A stretch of DNA of 64,000 nucleotides from JADFXI01 sp963784135 (GTDB lineage Bacteria; Nitrospirota; Thermodesulfovibrionia; Thermodesulfovibrionales; Dissulfurispiraceae): assembly GCA_963784135.1 (NCBI GenBank), contig CAWAQG010000004.1, forward strand, positions 620,001-684,000, written 5' to 3'. Positions 17,626 to 26,131 of this stretch are shown here, one piece after another. Under the pieces are notes generated by a model. That model had not been told where the DNA came from and searched no databases. It saw only the letters and a program-made list of their open reading frames with translations. The stretch's first letter is position 1. Every line of letters begins with the position of its first letter. A program made the translations under genes and the position numbers.

Positions 17626-19944
17626 CTAAGCTTCAGATGCAGGTTCTTCTTTTTTATCCTCGGCCAGGTAATCACAGGCCTTGTTTTCGCAGACGAGGAA
17701 CACCTCTCCGGCCTTGTTCCGTTTTTCCGTCAAAAAGGGCGCGCCGCATTTGGGACACTGCCTGGGCACAGGCTTGAGCCAGAGTGCAAATTTGCAGTTC
17801 GGGTAGTTGCTGCAACTCCAGAACGACCTGCCCCGTTTTGTTTTCCTTTCTACAATATCTCCTCCGTCGAGAGGACATTTCACGCCGGTTGAGATCGGTT
17901 TTGTATTTTTGCACTCGGGATAACGCGAACAAGCCATGAACTTGCCGAACCTGCCCCGTTTAATGGCCATTGGCGCGCCGCATTTAGCGCAGACTTCATC
18001 AGTAAGGACAGTGTCCGCTTTCTGTGGGCCGGCATCACCCTCAAGGGGCTTTGTGTTTTTACACTTCGGATAGCCGGTGCATGCAAGGAAGCGCCCGTGC
18101 CTGCCCCATTTAATCACCATTGGGGAGCCGCACTTTTCGCACACCTCTTCTGTGGGTATGTCCTGCGGTTTTACCTTTGCCATGTCCTTTGATGCCTCGA
18201 CCAGATCACGATTAAAAGGGGTATAAAAGTCTTTTACTACTTTGACCCATTTAAGGTTGTCGCTTTCGATCTCATCGAGCTCATTTTCCATTTTTGCGGT
18301 AAAGCCCATATCAATCAGCTCAGGAAACTTGTCCACAAGCAGGTCATTGACGACGACCCCAAGTTCTGTCGGAAAAAATCTTTTGTCTTCGTTTTTCTCC
18401 ACATACTTCCTGTCCTGGATTGTGGAAAGTATCGCCGCATATGTGCTCGGCCTGCCGATGCCTTTTTCTTCCAGGGTCTTTACAAGGGTGGCTTCAGTAT
18501 AGCGCGGCGGCGGCTGGGTAAAATGCTGTACAGTTTTTATCTCCCGCTGCCTTAACGGGTCTTTTTCTTTTAAATGGGGCAGGAGCGCTCCTTCTTCATC
18601 CTCAATGTCATCTTTGCTCTCCGTATAGAGGGCCATGAAGCCGGGGAACCGTATTACCGTGCCGGACGTGCGCAGCTCGGTCCCTTTCTGCTCAACTCCC
18701 GCATCTTTCAAACCGATTATAAATGTTGTCTGCTCAAGCTGGGCCGGGCTCATCTGGCTTGCAATGAATCTGTTCCATATCAGACTGTAGAGATTAAATT
18801 GGTCTTTGCTTAAGAAAGGTTTTACTATTTCAGGGGCCTTGTCCGGGTACGTGGGCCTTATTGCCTCATGCGCCTCCTGTGCGCTCCCCTTGCTCTTATA
18901 GAAAGGAGGTTTTTCAGGCACATACTCATTCCCGAAGTTTTTAATTATAAGCTCACGGGCCCATTCCTGGGCCTCAGGAGCGGTCCGGAAAGAGTCGGTC
19001 CTCATATATGTAATCAATCCCGACGAACCCTCTTTGCCCAACTCAACCCCTTCATAGAGCTGCTGGGCCACCATCATTGTTTTCTTCACCGGAAATCTGA
19101 GCCGCCGTGAGGCCTCCTGCTGGATCGTGCTTGTTATGAATGGGGGAGCAGGGGGCCTCTTCCGCAGTTTTTTCTCTATAGAAGAGAGGAAAATATCTTT
19201 TGATTTAATGTCGTCGGCTATGTCCTGCGCCGTTGCCGCATCGGTAATCAGAAAACGCTTGCCTTCCTGTCCCTCACGGTTTATGACCAGCGTGTTCCTG
19301 TATTTATACAGGCGGGCGAGGAAATCCGCACCCTGATCGTGTTCCGCGTGAAGCAGCGCCTCGATAGTCCAGTATTCCTCCTTGTTAAAAGACCCTATTT
19401 CACGCTCTTTGTCTACAACAATTTTTACAGCAACTGATTGTACTCTGCCGGCGCTTAAACCCCTTCTTACTTTTTCCCAAAGGAAGGGACTGAGCTTATA
19501 GCCTACCAGCCTGTCAAGGATTCTCCTGGCCTGTTGTGCTTCCACCTTATGGACATCGATATCGCCGGGATTCTGTATGGCCTCCCTGACAGCTTTCTCG
19601 GTTATTTCATGAAAGGTGACACGTTTGACCTTGCCCTTATTGCGGGGCGATTTTATATCTTCGGCTATATGCCAGGCAATTGCTTCTCCCTCACGGTCAG
19701 GGTCGGTCGCCAGATATATTACATCCGCTTTTTTGGCCTCGCTTTTGAGTTCTTTCAGGACCTTTTCCTTGCCTGAAATGGTTACGTACTGAGGAAGGAA
19801 ATTGTTTTCCACATCGACCCCAAGCTCTTTTTTGGGCAGGTCCTTAACATGCCCGACCGAGGCCTTTAACACGAACTCTTTTCCCAGTATCTTATTTATG
19901 GTCTTGGCTTTTGCCGGAGACTCAACGATTACAAGAGACTTCAA
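17626..19944 (-). CDS. topA: DNA topoisomerase I
   Basis: Relaxes negative supercoils. 772 residues: N-terminal Toprim (VIVESPAKAKTINKIL and LATDPDREGEAIAWH), catalytic Tyr in GLITYMRTDSFR near residue 315, and four C-terminal zinc-ribbon units (CEKCGSPM/CTGYPKC, CAKCGAPM/CSRYPEC, CPLDGGDI/CSNYPNC, CPKCGAPF/CENKAC). Upstream hairpin element at 19970-20107 lies between it and the preceding small gene. Confidence 0.97.
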   Translation of the reverse strand: MKSLVIVESPAKAKTINKILGKEFVLKASVGHVKDLPKKELGVDVENNFLPQYVTISGKEKVLKELKSEAKKADVIYLATDPDREGEAIAWHIAEDIKSPRNKGKVKRVTFHEITEKAVREAIQNPGDIDVHKVEAQQARRILDRLVGYKLSPFLWEKVRRGLSAGRVQSVAVKIVVDKEREIGSFNKEEYWTIEALLHAEHDQGADFLARLYKYRNTLVINREGQEGKRFLITDAATAQDIADDIKSKDIFLSSIEKKLRKRPPAPPFITSTIQQEASRRLRFPVKKTMMVAQQLYEGVELGKEGSSGLITYMRTDSFRTAPEAQEWARELIIKNFGNEYVPEKPPFYKSKGSAQEAHEAIRPTYPDKAPEIVKPFLSKDQFNLYSLIWNRFIASQMSPAQLEQTTFIIGLKDAGVEQKGTELRTSGTVIRFPGFMALYTESKDDIEDEEGALLPHLKEKDPLRQREIKTVQHFTQPPPRYTEATLVKTLEEKGIGRPSTYAAILSTIQDRKYVEKNEDKRFFPTELGVVVNDLLVDKFPELIDMGFTAKMENELDEIESDNLKWVKVVKDFYTPFNRDLVEASKDMAKVKPQDIPTEEVCEKCGSPMVIKWGRHGRFLACTGYPKCKNTKPLEGDAGPQKADTVLTDEVCAKCGAPMAIKRGRFGKFMACSRYPECKNTKPISTGVKCPLDGGDIVERKTKRGRSFWSCSNYPNCKFALWLKPVPRQCPKCGAPFLTEKRNKAGEVFLVCENKACDYLAEDKKEEPASEA

Positions 19945-19969
19945 TATTCCCTCCTAATAAAGCAAATTA

Positions 19970-20107
19970 ACTATGCAACAGGAAGATTGCTTCGAACGGC
20001 TTCGGCAACCCATAGCGTACCATGGATGGTGAAGCGGGTTGCCGCCCTCGCAGGATTGCAGGAGGCAATCCGGGAATGAGTGAGAAGCTGTCTTTCTGTT
20101 GCATAGT
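19970..20107. other. 138-nt multibranched hairpin between a small gene and topA
   Basis: Outer arms 19970-19993 and 20084-20107 pair over 24 positions with one mismatch and G-U-type wobbles (ends ACTATGCAACAG / CTGTTGCATAGT). Inside, CGGCAACCC/GGGTTGCCG (about 20002-20042) and GGATTGC/GCAATCC (about 20053-20070) make two further stems. There is no open reading frame of note. It sits in the leader of topA on the minus strand, so an RNA role (leader structure or processing site) is possible; it could also be a mobile hairpin. Confidence 0.6.
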
Positions 20108-20113
20108 ACTCCT

Positions 20114-20398
20114 TTAATTCCAGGTTATCTGCCGTCCCCTGCCGAAAATAAACGCGTAAACTTCTTCGGTCTCAAGGTCGGTATCTTTCATAAGTATATA
20201 AGAAAGTAGTGCCCTGATGGTGTCAAGTTCCGTATCATCGATATGTTTTGTCAGCTCCAGGGTCACGAGTTCATCCTTTACTGTTAAAAAATCTATGTCA
20301 AAGGCGCTTACTTTTTTCATCATATCGTCAGCGTCGTAGCCCTTATCAATGAGCTCTTTTGCAAGAACTCTCAGCATGTCAATCAATCTTCTGGCCAA
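20114..20398 (-). CDS. Conserved-looking hypothetical protein, 94 residues
   Basis: Acidic, helical protein (KGYDADDMMKKVSAFDIDFLTVKDELVTLE...), no cysteines, no signal peptide. AAGGAGG precedes the ATG at 20398. It lies between dprA and topA on the same strand. Not recognised; the tail IFGRGRQITWN is basic and aromatic. Confidence 0.55.
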   Translation of the reverse strand: MARRLIDMLRVLAKELIDKGYDADDMMKKVSAFDIDFLTVKDELVTLELTKHIDDTELDTIRALLSYILMKDTDLETEEVYAFIFGRGRQITWN

Positions 20399-20410
20399 TT
20401 GTCCTCCTTA

Positions 20411-20446
20411 TGGACGCCCCAAAGGCCGTAAGGCTTTTTGGGGCAA
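20411..20446. repeat. GCCCCAAA...TTTGGGGC hairpin between dprA and the 94-residue gene
   Basis: GCCCCAAAGGCC-GTAA-GGCTTTTTGGGGC forms an 8 + 3 bp stem. Same style as hairpins at 52255-52290 and 57648-57688 (CACCCCrAAAAGTC...GACTTTTTGGGGTG). No U-tract follows on the minus strand, so it is not a standard terminator. Confidence 0.6.
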
Positions 20447-20448
20447 GC

Positions 20449-21585
20449 TTATAGTATAGAAAAATTATTACCCACTGTCTGCCGGACTATCCCTTTAATT
20501 TCGAGTCCGAGCAAAAGTCCCGAAAGACGTGCAGCGGGCATTTTGAGCTCCCTTGCAATATGGTCTATATGTTTTGCTTCGCTGCCCAAAATATTACATA
20601 TTGCCTTTTCTTCATCATTTATTTCAAGTCGTTGGGCCGGGTCCCCCGAAAAGTCGAAGACTTTTGGGGGTGAAACCGGGGTGTCGGCTTTCACTGACCG
20701 CAATAGTCCTTTTATCTGTGGGGACAACTCCTCTATTACGTCTTCAGCGCTTTGAACAGGTTTGGCCCCCTTCTTGATCAGACCGTTGGTCCCCCTGGCA
20801 TTGCCTGATGTGATATTACCTGGAACGGCAAATATCTCCTTGCCTTGCTCCAGAGCGAACCCTGCAGTGATAAGCGACCCGCTGCGGGCCGTTGCCTCTA
20901 TGACAAGCACTCCGAGGGAAAGCCCGCTTATAAGCCTGTTTCTCCTGGGAAAGTTTTCTCTCACAGGAGGCGTCCCCAAGTGGAATTCACTTATCACGCA
21001 CCCTGACCTGGAAAGGGCCGTCATCAGTTCTCTGTTCTCCGCAGGATAGCAGATATCCAGTCCGCAGCCCAGCACCGCAATGCTTCTGCCGCCTGCTTTC
21101 AGTGCTCCGGAGTGGGATACGGTATCGATGCCCCGGGCCATGCCGCTGACAATGGTAAGCCCTGCTGAAGCAAGTTCGTATGACAGGTCCGCGGCGGTCT
21201 TTCTGCCGTATTCGCTCATATCCCTGGAACCTACCATGGCGAGTGCGAAGCGGTCCTCCTCTGCAAGGTCTCCTTTTACATAAAGTATTGCAGGGGCGTT
21301 GTCAAGATGGCTTAGGGGCTCCGGATACTCTTTATCGAAGAGAGTGACGATTTGTATGTTGTGTTGTTCAGCTTTTTCTATCTCCCTGTCGATTCTGTCC
21401 CAGGCTTTAAATTCCTTTATCCTTTTTGCTTTTGATGGGCTTATTCCTTCAACGGAGGACAGCCCGGAAAATCCTGCGCTGAATATCGCTTCCGGAGTAT
21501 GGAATGCCGCAAGAAGCCGCCCTGTCGTTACTGGCCCTATGTCCTCCATAAAGGAAAGGGCAAGCAGGCATTTCAAGTCATTCAT
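20449..21585 (-). CDS. dprA: DNA processing protein DprA (Smf)
   Basis: Loads RecA on incoming single-stranded DNA in transformation. 378 residues: N-terminal helix-hairpin-helix/SAM-like region (GLSSVEGISPSKAKRIKEF), extended Rossmann fold with MVGSRDMSEYGRK, SGMARGIDTVSH, NFPRRNRLISGLS and ARSGSLITA, and a C-terminal winged helix (HIDHIARELKMPAARLSGLL). Start overlaps the argG stop by 4 nt. Confidence 0.95.
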   Translation of the reverse strand: MNDLKCLLALSFMEDIGPVTTGRLLAAFHTPEAIFSAGFSGLSSVEGISPSKAKRIKEFKAWDRIDREIEKAEQHNIQIVTLFDKEYPEPLSHLDNAPAILYVKGDLAEEDRFALAMVGSRDMSEYGRKTAADLSYELASAGLTIVSGMARGIDTVSHSGALKAGGRSIAVLGCGLDICYPAENRELMTALSRSGCVISEFHLGTPPVRENFPRRNRLISGLSLGVLVIEATARSGSLITAGFALEQGKEIFAVPGNITSGNARGTNGLIKKGAKPVQSAEDVIEELSPQIKGLLRSVKADTPVSPPKVFDFSGDPAQRLEINDEEKAICNILGSEAKHIDHIARELKMPAARLSGLLLGLEIKGIVRQTVGNNFSIL

Positions 21586-22760
21586 TTCACTTTTAACCGT
21601 AGGGCGTTGAGTTTGATGAACCCTTCAGCGTCTTTCTGATTATATACCTTTTCCGCCTCAAACGTTGCAAGTTCAGGGTTGTAAAGCGAATAGGGCGATT
21701 TTCTGCCGGCAACTAAACAATTCCCTTTATATAATTTAAGCCGGACCGTACCGGTGACATTTTTCTGTATGCCGTCCATCAGCAGCTGCAATGCCTCCCT
21801 TTCCGGCGCAAACCAGTAACCGTAATAAACAAGCTCTGCATATTTAGGGATAAGCGAGTCCCTCATATGCAGCACTTCCCTGTCAAGAGTTATGGATTCG
21901 AGCGCCCTGTGGGCGGTATGCAGGACGGTGCCGGCCGGAGTTTCGTAAACGCCCCTGGACTTTATGCCTACATACCTGTTTTCTACTATGTCTATTCTCC
22001 CGATGCCGTTTTCACCTGCTATTGTATTGAGCTTTTCAAAAAGCTCCACGGGAGACATAGGTCTGCCGTCAATGCCTGCGGGATTCCCCTCCTTATACTC
22101 AATCTCAATATAGCGCGGGGTGTCCGGCGCCTTTTCAGGAGGCGTCATCATGGTATACATATCGCCTGTAGGTTCTGTCCAGGGGTCTTCCAGTATGCCG
22201 CCTTCATAACTGATATGAAAGATGTTCCTGTCGGTGCTGTACGGTTTCTCTTTTGTGGCCGGCACCGGAATTCCATGTCTTGAGGCGTATTCTATGAGCG
22301 ACTGCCGCGAGTTGAATGACCACTCGCGCCATGGAGCTATGACCGTTATATCAGGTTTGAGCGCATAATAAGCAAGTTCAAACCTGACCTGATCATTGCC
22401 TTTGCCGGTCGCCCCGTGAGCTACGGCATCAGCCTTCTCCTTCAGCGCGACAGCTATTTGCTTTTTTGCTATCAAAGGCCGTGCAATTGAAGTGCCGAGC
22501 AGGTAAGCGCCTTCATAGACCGCATTTGCGCGAAGCATAGGAAAAATGTACTCACGCACGAATTCCTCTCTCAGATCTTCAACATATGCCTTGACAGCAC
22601 CGGTCTTAAGCGCTTTTTCATAGACGGCGTTCAGGTCTTCACCCTGGCCAAGGTCTGCACAGAAAGCAATGACTTCGGCATTGTAGGTTTCGATCAGCCA
22701 CTTTATTACGATAGAAGTATCAAGACCGCCGGAATAAGCAAGCACAACTTTTTTCGCCAT
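21582..22760 (-). CDS. argG: Argininosuccinate synthase
   Basis: Joins citrulline and aspartate with ATP. 392 residues from ATG 22760 (MAKKVVLAYSGGLDTS), chosen because GGAG lies 7 nt upstream; an ATG 12 nt earlier has no such site. The PP-loop AYSGGLDTS and the downstream GATGKGNDQVRFE are present. First gene of the long minus-strand run, coupled to dprA by ATGA. Second arginine gene in the window besides argJ. Confidence 0.97.
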   Translation of the reverse strand: MAKKVVLAYSGGLDTSIVIKWLIETYNAEVIAFCADLGQGEDLNAVYEKALKTGAVKAYVEDLREEFVREYIFPMLRANAVYEGAYLLGTSIARPLIAKKQIAVALKEKADAVAHGATGKGNDQVRFELAYYALKPDITVIAPWREWSFNSRQSLIEYASRHGIPVPATKEKPYSTDRNIFHISYEGGILEDPWTEPTGDMYTMMTPPEKAPDTPRYIEIEYKEGNPAGIDGRPMSPVELFEKLNTIAGENGIGRIDIVENRYVGIKSRGVYETPAGTVLHTAHRALESITLDREVLHMRDSLIPKYAELVYYGYWFAPEREALQLLMDGIQKNVTGTVRLKLYKGNCLVAGRKSPYSLYNPELATFEAEKVYNQKDAEGFIKLNALRLKVK

Positions 22761-22880
22761 TTTGTTCTCCATTCAGCGTAAGTTTATAGTTCTTGCCTCA
22801 TGTTACCGGCAGTGAACTGTAAAGCGATTCATACACCTTATCATAAAAGAGAATTTTTTGTGAAGTAAGTGAAAGGGAAC

Positions 22881-22915
22881 AAAAAATCCCCCCGCTCAGA
22901 AAGGCGAGCAGGGGG
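22881..22915 (-). terminator. Intrinsic terminator of the GYD gene
   Basis: On the minus strand CCCCCTGCTCG pairs with GAGCGGGGG (one bulged T) and is followed by ATTTTTT. It ends about 20 nt after the GYD stop and separates that gene from argG. Confidence 0.75.
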
Positions 22916-22934
22916 CCGCACTAATAAAGGTTGC

Positions 22935-23219
22935 CTATTTTATGAGTTTTACAAAATCATCCGCTGAAATTGCCGGCAGTGTAAGCAACTGCACGGACCC
23001 TCTGGCGCCCAGCTCCAACGACATCTTCATGATGGCATTATTGTCCGGGGCTTCAACAATATTCACAAAATCATACGGGCCCAGCACGGCGAATTGCTCT
23101 TTGACTTTTATCCCCATCGCTTCCATTTCCTTGTTGACCTCAAGCATCCTTTCAGGCTTATGCTTGATGGTCTTTCTGCCTTCATCCGTCAACTTGCTGA
23201 GAATTACATAGCTGTGCAT
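22935..23219 (-). CDS. GYD-domain small protein
   Basis: 94 residues from ATG 23219 with AAGGAGGT upstream. Sequence MHSYVILSKLTDEGRKTIKH... FAVLGPYDFVNIVEAPDNN matches the GYD family of small ferredoxin-like-fold proteins (LG-Y/G-YD motif). Function of the family is not established. Single-gene unit with its own terminator; the region between it and IS copy 2 is 65 bp. Confidence 0.8.
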   Translation of the reverse strand: MHSYVILSKLTDEGRKTIKHKPERMLEVNKEMEAMGIKVKEQFAVLGPYDFVNIVEAPDNNAIMKMSLELGARGSVQLLTLPAISADDFVKLIK

Positions 23220-23284
23220 GGGTGAACCTCCTTGTTTTATGAAGCCTCTGATTTTTTTATACATCAATATTAAAGGGTTGTCAA

Positions 23285-23301
23285 TAATGACGAGCAGGCG
23301 G
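23285..23301. repeat. 17-bp target-site duplication of IS copy 2 (left)
   Basis: TAATGACGAGCAGGCGG, repeated exactly at 24670-24686. Confidence 0.93.
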
Positions 23302-24669
23302 TGTGGCGAGCAGATAAACTGTCCGTATCTGTAGCACATAAACTGTCCGGATAAAATATATGGATAGCAAGGGGGCTATCCATGAAACGTTCGGCAGTGT
23401 TGCAGGAGGTACGGAAGATGAGATTTGAAGAAAGCTATGAGGGTTGGATACGAGGTCGATTAACGCAGGAAGAAGCAGCAACGCTTCTGGGTGTGTGCGA
23501 TAGGACATTTAGAAGATATATGTTGAGGTATGAAGATACGGGCCTGGAGGGCCTTATAGATAAGCGTTTAGGGCAAATATCTCATAAACGTGCGCCTGTT
23601 GATGAAGTAGTCGCACTATCGGATCTTTATAGCAATCGCTTTTGTGGTTTCAATGTCAAACATTTTTATAGCTGGTACCGGCGTGCTTATCAAGGGACCA
23701 GAAGCTACACATGGGTCAAGAACACCCTCCAGGAAAAGGGATTGGTACCGAAGGCAGCACAGAAAGGTACACACAGGAAAAAGCGTACAAGGGCACCTTA
23801 TACCGGTATGATGCTGCACCAGGATGGTTCCAAACATCAGTGGGTTGAAGGAAAATACTGGGATCTAATCGTAACTATGGATGATGCCACGAGTGAACAC
23901 TACTCGATGTTTTTTGTGCAGGAGGAAGGCACTCAAAGCAGCTTTCAAGGGGTAAAAGAAGTTATTGAGCAACACGGATTGTTTGCTTCGTTGTATACGG
24001 ATCGTGGAAGTCACTACTGGCATACACCTGAGGCCGGAGGGAAAGTGGACAAATCAAATCTTACCCAGTTCGGTCGTGCAATGAGCCAACTTGGAATTAA
24101 GATGATTGCTGCGTATTCTCCTGAGGCCAGGGGTCGTTCTGAGCGAGCCTTCGAAACTCATCAAGACCGCCTCGTCAAGGAGCTTGCAATGGCGGGCATT
24201 ACTGAGATGAAGCAGGCCAATGATTATCTTGCCAGTACTTATATGCCAGCCCATAATGCCGAGTTCACTGTTGTCCCGCAGGAACCACAGAGCGTATTCG
24301 TGACTTGGGCAGGCACTGCCTTGGAAGACATCCTATGCGAACAGTATGACCGCACCGTAGGCAACGACAACTGTGTAAAGTTCGATGGGCTAAAACTTCA
24401 GATCCCGCCAAATCAATATCGCTGCCACTACGTTAAGGTCGAAGTTCGCGTCCATCGTTATCCGGATGGTGGCCTTGCTATATTCCATGGACCGAGAAAA
24501 CTGGCGGTCTTTGACCCTAAAGGAAAGGAGATTGCAAAGTGCTCACATGCAGCGGCATGAGACTCAATAAAACTGACATCGGTGGCCTGCCATGTTCCAT
24601 GCGCAGCCACCCTGCAGAACCGGACAGTTTATTTGCTCTAAAACCGGACAACTCTATTTGTTGACAACA
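23302..24669 (+). mobile_element. ISNCY-type insertion sequence, copy 2 (apparently intact)
   Basis: 1368 bp with TGT...ACA ends and 17-bp target duplications. Left end has ATAAACTGTCCG at 23314-23325 and 23338-23349; right end has the reverse motif twice with the same 24-bp pitch. The single gene is open. Unrelated target sequence to copy 1 but identical duplication length, so 17 bp is a property of this transposase. Confidence 0.95.
23382..24560 (+). CDS. ISNCY-type DDE transposase
   Basis: 392 residues. N-terminal helix-turn-helix (EEAATLLGVCDRTFRRYMLRY, residues about 30-50) and an RNase H-like core with Asp148 (HQDGSKHQW), Asp207 (YTDRGSHYW) and Glu254 (RGRSERAF). A C-terminal beta-rich domain ends KCSHAAA. 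Full length and all catalytic residues present, so it may be active and able to move copy 1 in trans. Confidence 0.93.
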   Translation: MKRSAVLQEVRKMRFEESYEGWIRGRLTQEEAATLLGVCDRTFRRYMLRYEDTGLEGLIDKRLGQISHKRAPVDEVVALSDLYSNRFCGFNVKHFYSWYRRAYQGTRSYTWVKNTLQEKGLVPKAAQKGTHRKKRTRAPYTGMMLHQDGSKHQWVEGKYWDLIVTMDDATSEHYSMFFVQEEGTQSSFQGVKEVIEQHGLFASLYTDRGSHYWHTPEAGGKVDKSNLTQFGRAMSQLGIKMIAAYSPEARGRSERAFETHQDRLVKELAMAGITEMKQANDYLASTYMPAHNAEFTVVPQEPQSVFVTWAGTALEDILCEQYDRTVGNDNCVKFDGLKLQIPPNQYRCHYVKVEVRVHRYPDGGLAIFHGPRKLAVFDPKGKEIAKCSHAAA

Positions 24670-24686
24670 TAATGACGAGCAGGCGG
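24670..24686. repeat. 17-bp target-site duplication of IS copy 2 (right)
   Basis: TAATGACGAGCAGGCGG, matching 23285-23301. Confidence 0.93.
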
Positions 24687-24754
24687 ATAGGTAATAGGAA
24701 ATAGGAAAGAATATAAGGGAATGTTTTGGAGCCCATACATTTTGCGTGCGGTAC

Positions 24755-24798
24755 TATGATATGCGTCATAACACCTCCGAATTCTCCCGTTGTAAACT
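24755..24798 (+). promoter_or_regulatory. Predicted Crp/Fnr-family activator site and -10 box of the hemerythrin gene
   Basis: TATGAT-ATGC-GTCATA at 24755-24770 is a near-perfect 6-4-6 palindrome. Its centre lies 41-42 bp before the start expected from the -10 box TAAACT (24793-24798), the classical class II position. The same half-site occurs at 36984 and 50419, and a Crp/Fnr gene lies 1.4 kb away. Confidence 0.55.
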
Positions 24799-24837
24799 TA
24801 AATCATAAGATAAAGAAAACAAAAAAGGAGAGGTGAC

Positions 24838-25635
24838 ATGGAAAAATATCTAAGCAAAGGCGTTAAAGAAGTTATCACCGAGTTTCCGGCAATAGGCCCC
24901 ATTCTCGATGAGTGTCATATAGGCTGTTCCTTGTGCGGGGTCGGCACATGTCTTTTAAAGGATATTGTTCAGGTGCATAACCTGACGGCTGAAGAGGAGC
25001 GGTTATTAATGGCACGGATCAGCAGGGTCATATACCCTGACCGGCATATCGAAATACCAGTAACGCAGAGAAAGAGCGGTACTGAGGGACTTCGGGAAAT
25101 AAAGTATTCTCCCCCAATGCAGTGGCTGGTTGATGAGCATACCGTTATAAAAAGAGTGCTGGCGATGGTCCCTGTCATAATTGAGGACCTGGATGTGTCA
25201 CGGGTTGAGGACAGGGCGCTGGTCCTGGACACTATTGGTTTTATCCGCTCTTATGCTGACAGGTTTCATCACGCCAAGGAAGAGGACATCCTTTTTAAGG
25301 AGTTCGACGAGGACCATGCGATGGTGAAGATTTTCAATGAGGACCACAGGATAGGCCGGGGCCATGTAAAAGCGGTACTTGATGCGCTGGAGGCAGATGA
25401 TGACTGGTCGGTTCGGGAACACCTTACGGAGTACAGAGAGCTTCTCACAGGACATATCAGGAGAGAGGATGAGGTGCTTTATCCCTGGATGGACAGAAAC
25501 CTTTCAACCTCTCAGGTTGGCCGCCTGTTTGCGATGTTTGCAAGTGCTGACAGTAAGTTCAAGGATGTCAGGGAAAAACAGGAGGCATTCGTAAGAGCAT
25601 TGGAAGAGAAATATAAATATGAGGAGGTAAAGTAA
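24838..25635 (+). CDS. Hemerythrin HHE-domain protein with N-terminal cysteine motif
   Basis: 265 residues, RBS AAGGAGAGG. The N-terminal ~80 residues include GCSLCGVGTCLL, a Cys-rich segment like the DUF1858/ScdA-type domains of NO-stress proteins. A four-helix hemerythrin domain follows, with iron-ligand candidates in DEHTVIKR, FHHAKEED, NEDHRIGRGH and TGHIRREDEVLYP. Likely senses, binds or repairs damage from O2 or NO using a di-iron site. Followed after 1 bp by its partner gene. Confidence 0.85.
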   Translation: MEKYLSKGVKEVITEFPAIGPILDECHIGCSLCGVGTCLLKDIVQVHNLTAEEERLLMARISRVIYPDRHIEIPVTQRKSGTEGLREIKYSPPMQWLVDEHTVIKRVLAMVPVIIEDLDVSRVEDRALVLDTIGFIRSYADRFHHAKEEDILFKEFDEDHAMVKIFNEDHRIGRGHVKAVLDALEADDDWSVREHLTEYRELLTGHIRREDEVLYPWMDRNLSTSQVGRLFAMFASADSKFKDVREKQEAFVRALEEKYKYEEVK

Positions 25636-25636
25636 A

Positions 25637-26104
25637 ATGGCATTCGAAGGATGTCCCGGATCTAAAATGGCTTATTTCCAGGAAAAAGAAGCGCAGGACG
25701 ATGCGCCTGCAGCAAAGGTTGGGTCCAGGCTCAGGCAGTGGCCTGTTCAACTGCACCTGGTCTCGCCTATGGCGCCTTATTTTCAGGGAGCGGATGTGCT
25801 TTTGTCAGCTGATTGTGTGGCTTATGCGCTGGGGAATTTCCATAACGATTACCTGAAAGGAAAGGCATTGGCCATCGCCTGTCCCAAACTCGATGCGGAG
25901 CAGGATATTTATGTTGAAAAGATAAAGGGCCTGATCGAAGATGCGAAGATAAACACTCTTACCGTAATGATAATGCAGGTGCCGTGCTGTTCGGGGTTAT
26001 TGAAGCTCGCGGAGCAGGCCGCGCAGAAAGCCAGCAGAAAGGTCCCTATCAAGTATTTGGTGGTAGGTATACAAGGAGAGATATTGCAGGAGGGATGGGT
26101 TTAA
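25637..26104 (+). CDS. Ferredoxin-associated domain protein (cysteine-containing), unknown role
   Basis: 155 residues, start ATG after GAGGAGGT. It begins with GCPGSKM and has SADCVAYALGNFH, ACPKLD and QVPCCSGLL, an alpha/beta protein with several conserved-looking cysteines. It resembles the domain that follows a 2[4Fe-4S] module in some ferredoxin-like proteins, but lacks that module here. Translationally coupled to the hemerythrin gene, so it probably works with it in NO/redox handling. No enzymatic role can be stated. Confidence 0.55.
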   Translation: MAFEGCPGSKMAYFQEKEAQDDAPAAKVGSRLRQWPVQLHLVSPMAPYFQGADVLLSADCVAYALGNFHNDYLKGKALAIACPKLDAEQDIYVEKIKGLIEDAKINTLTVMIMQVPCCSGLLKLAEQAAQKASRKVPIKYLVVGIQGEILQEGWV

Positions 26105-26131
26105 GTTAACAATCAGGCGTTAATATGGTTG

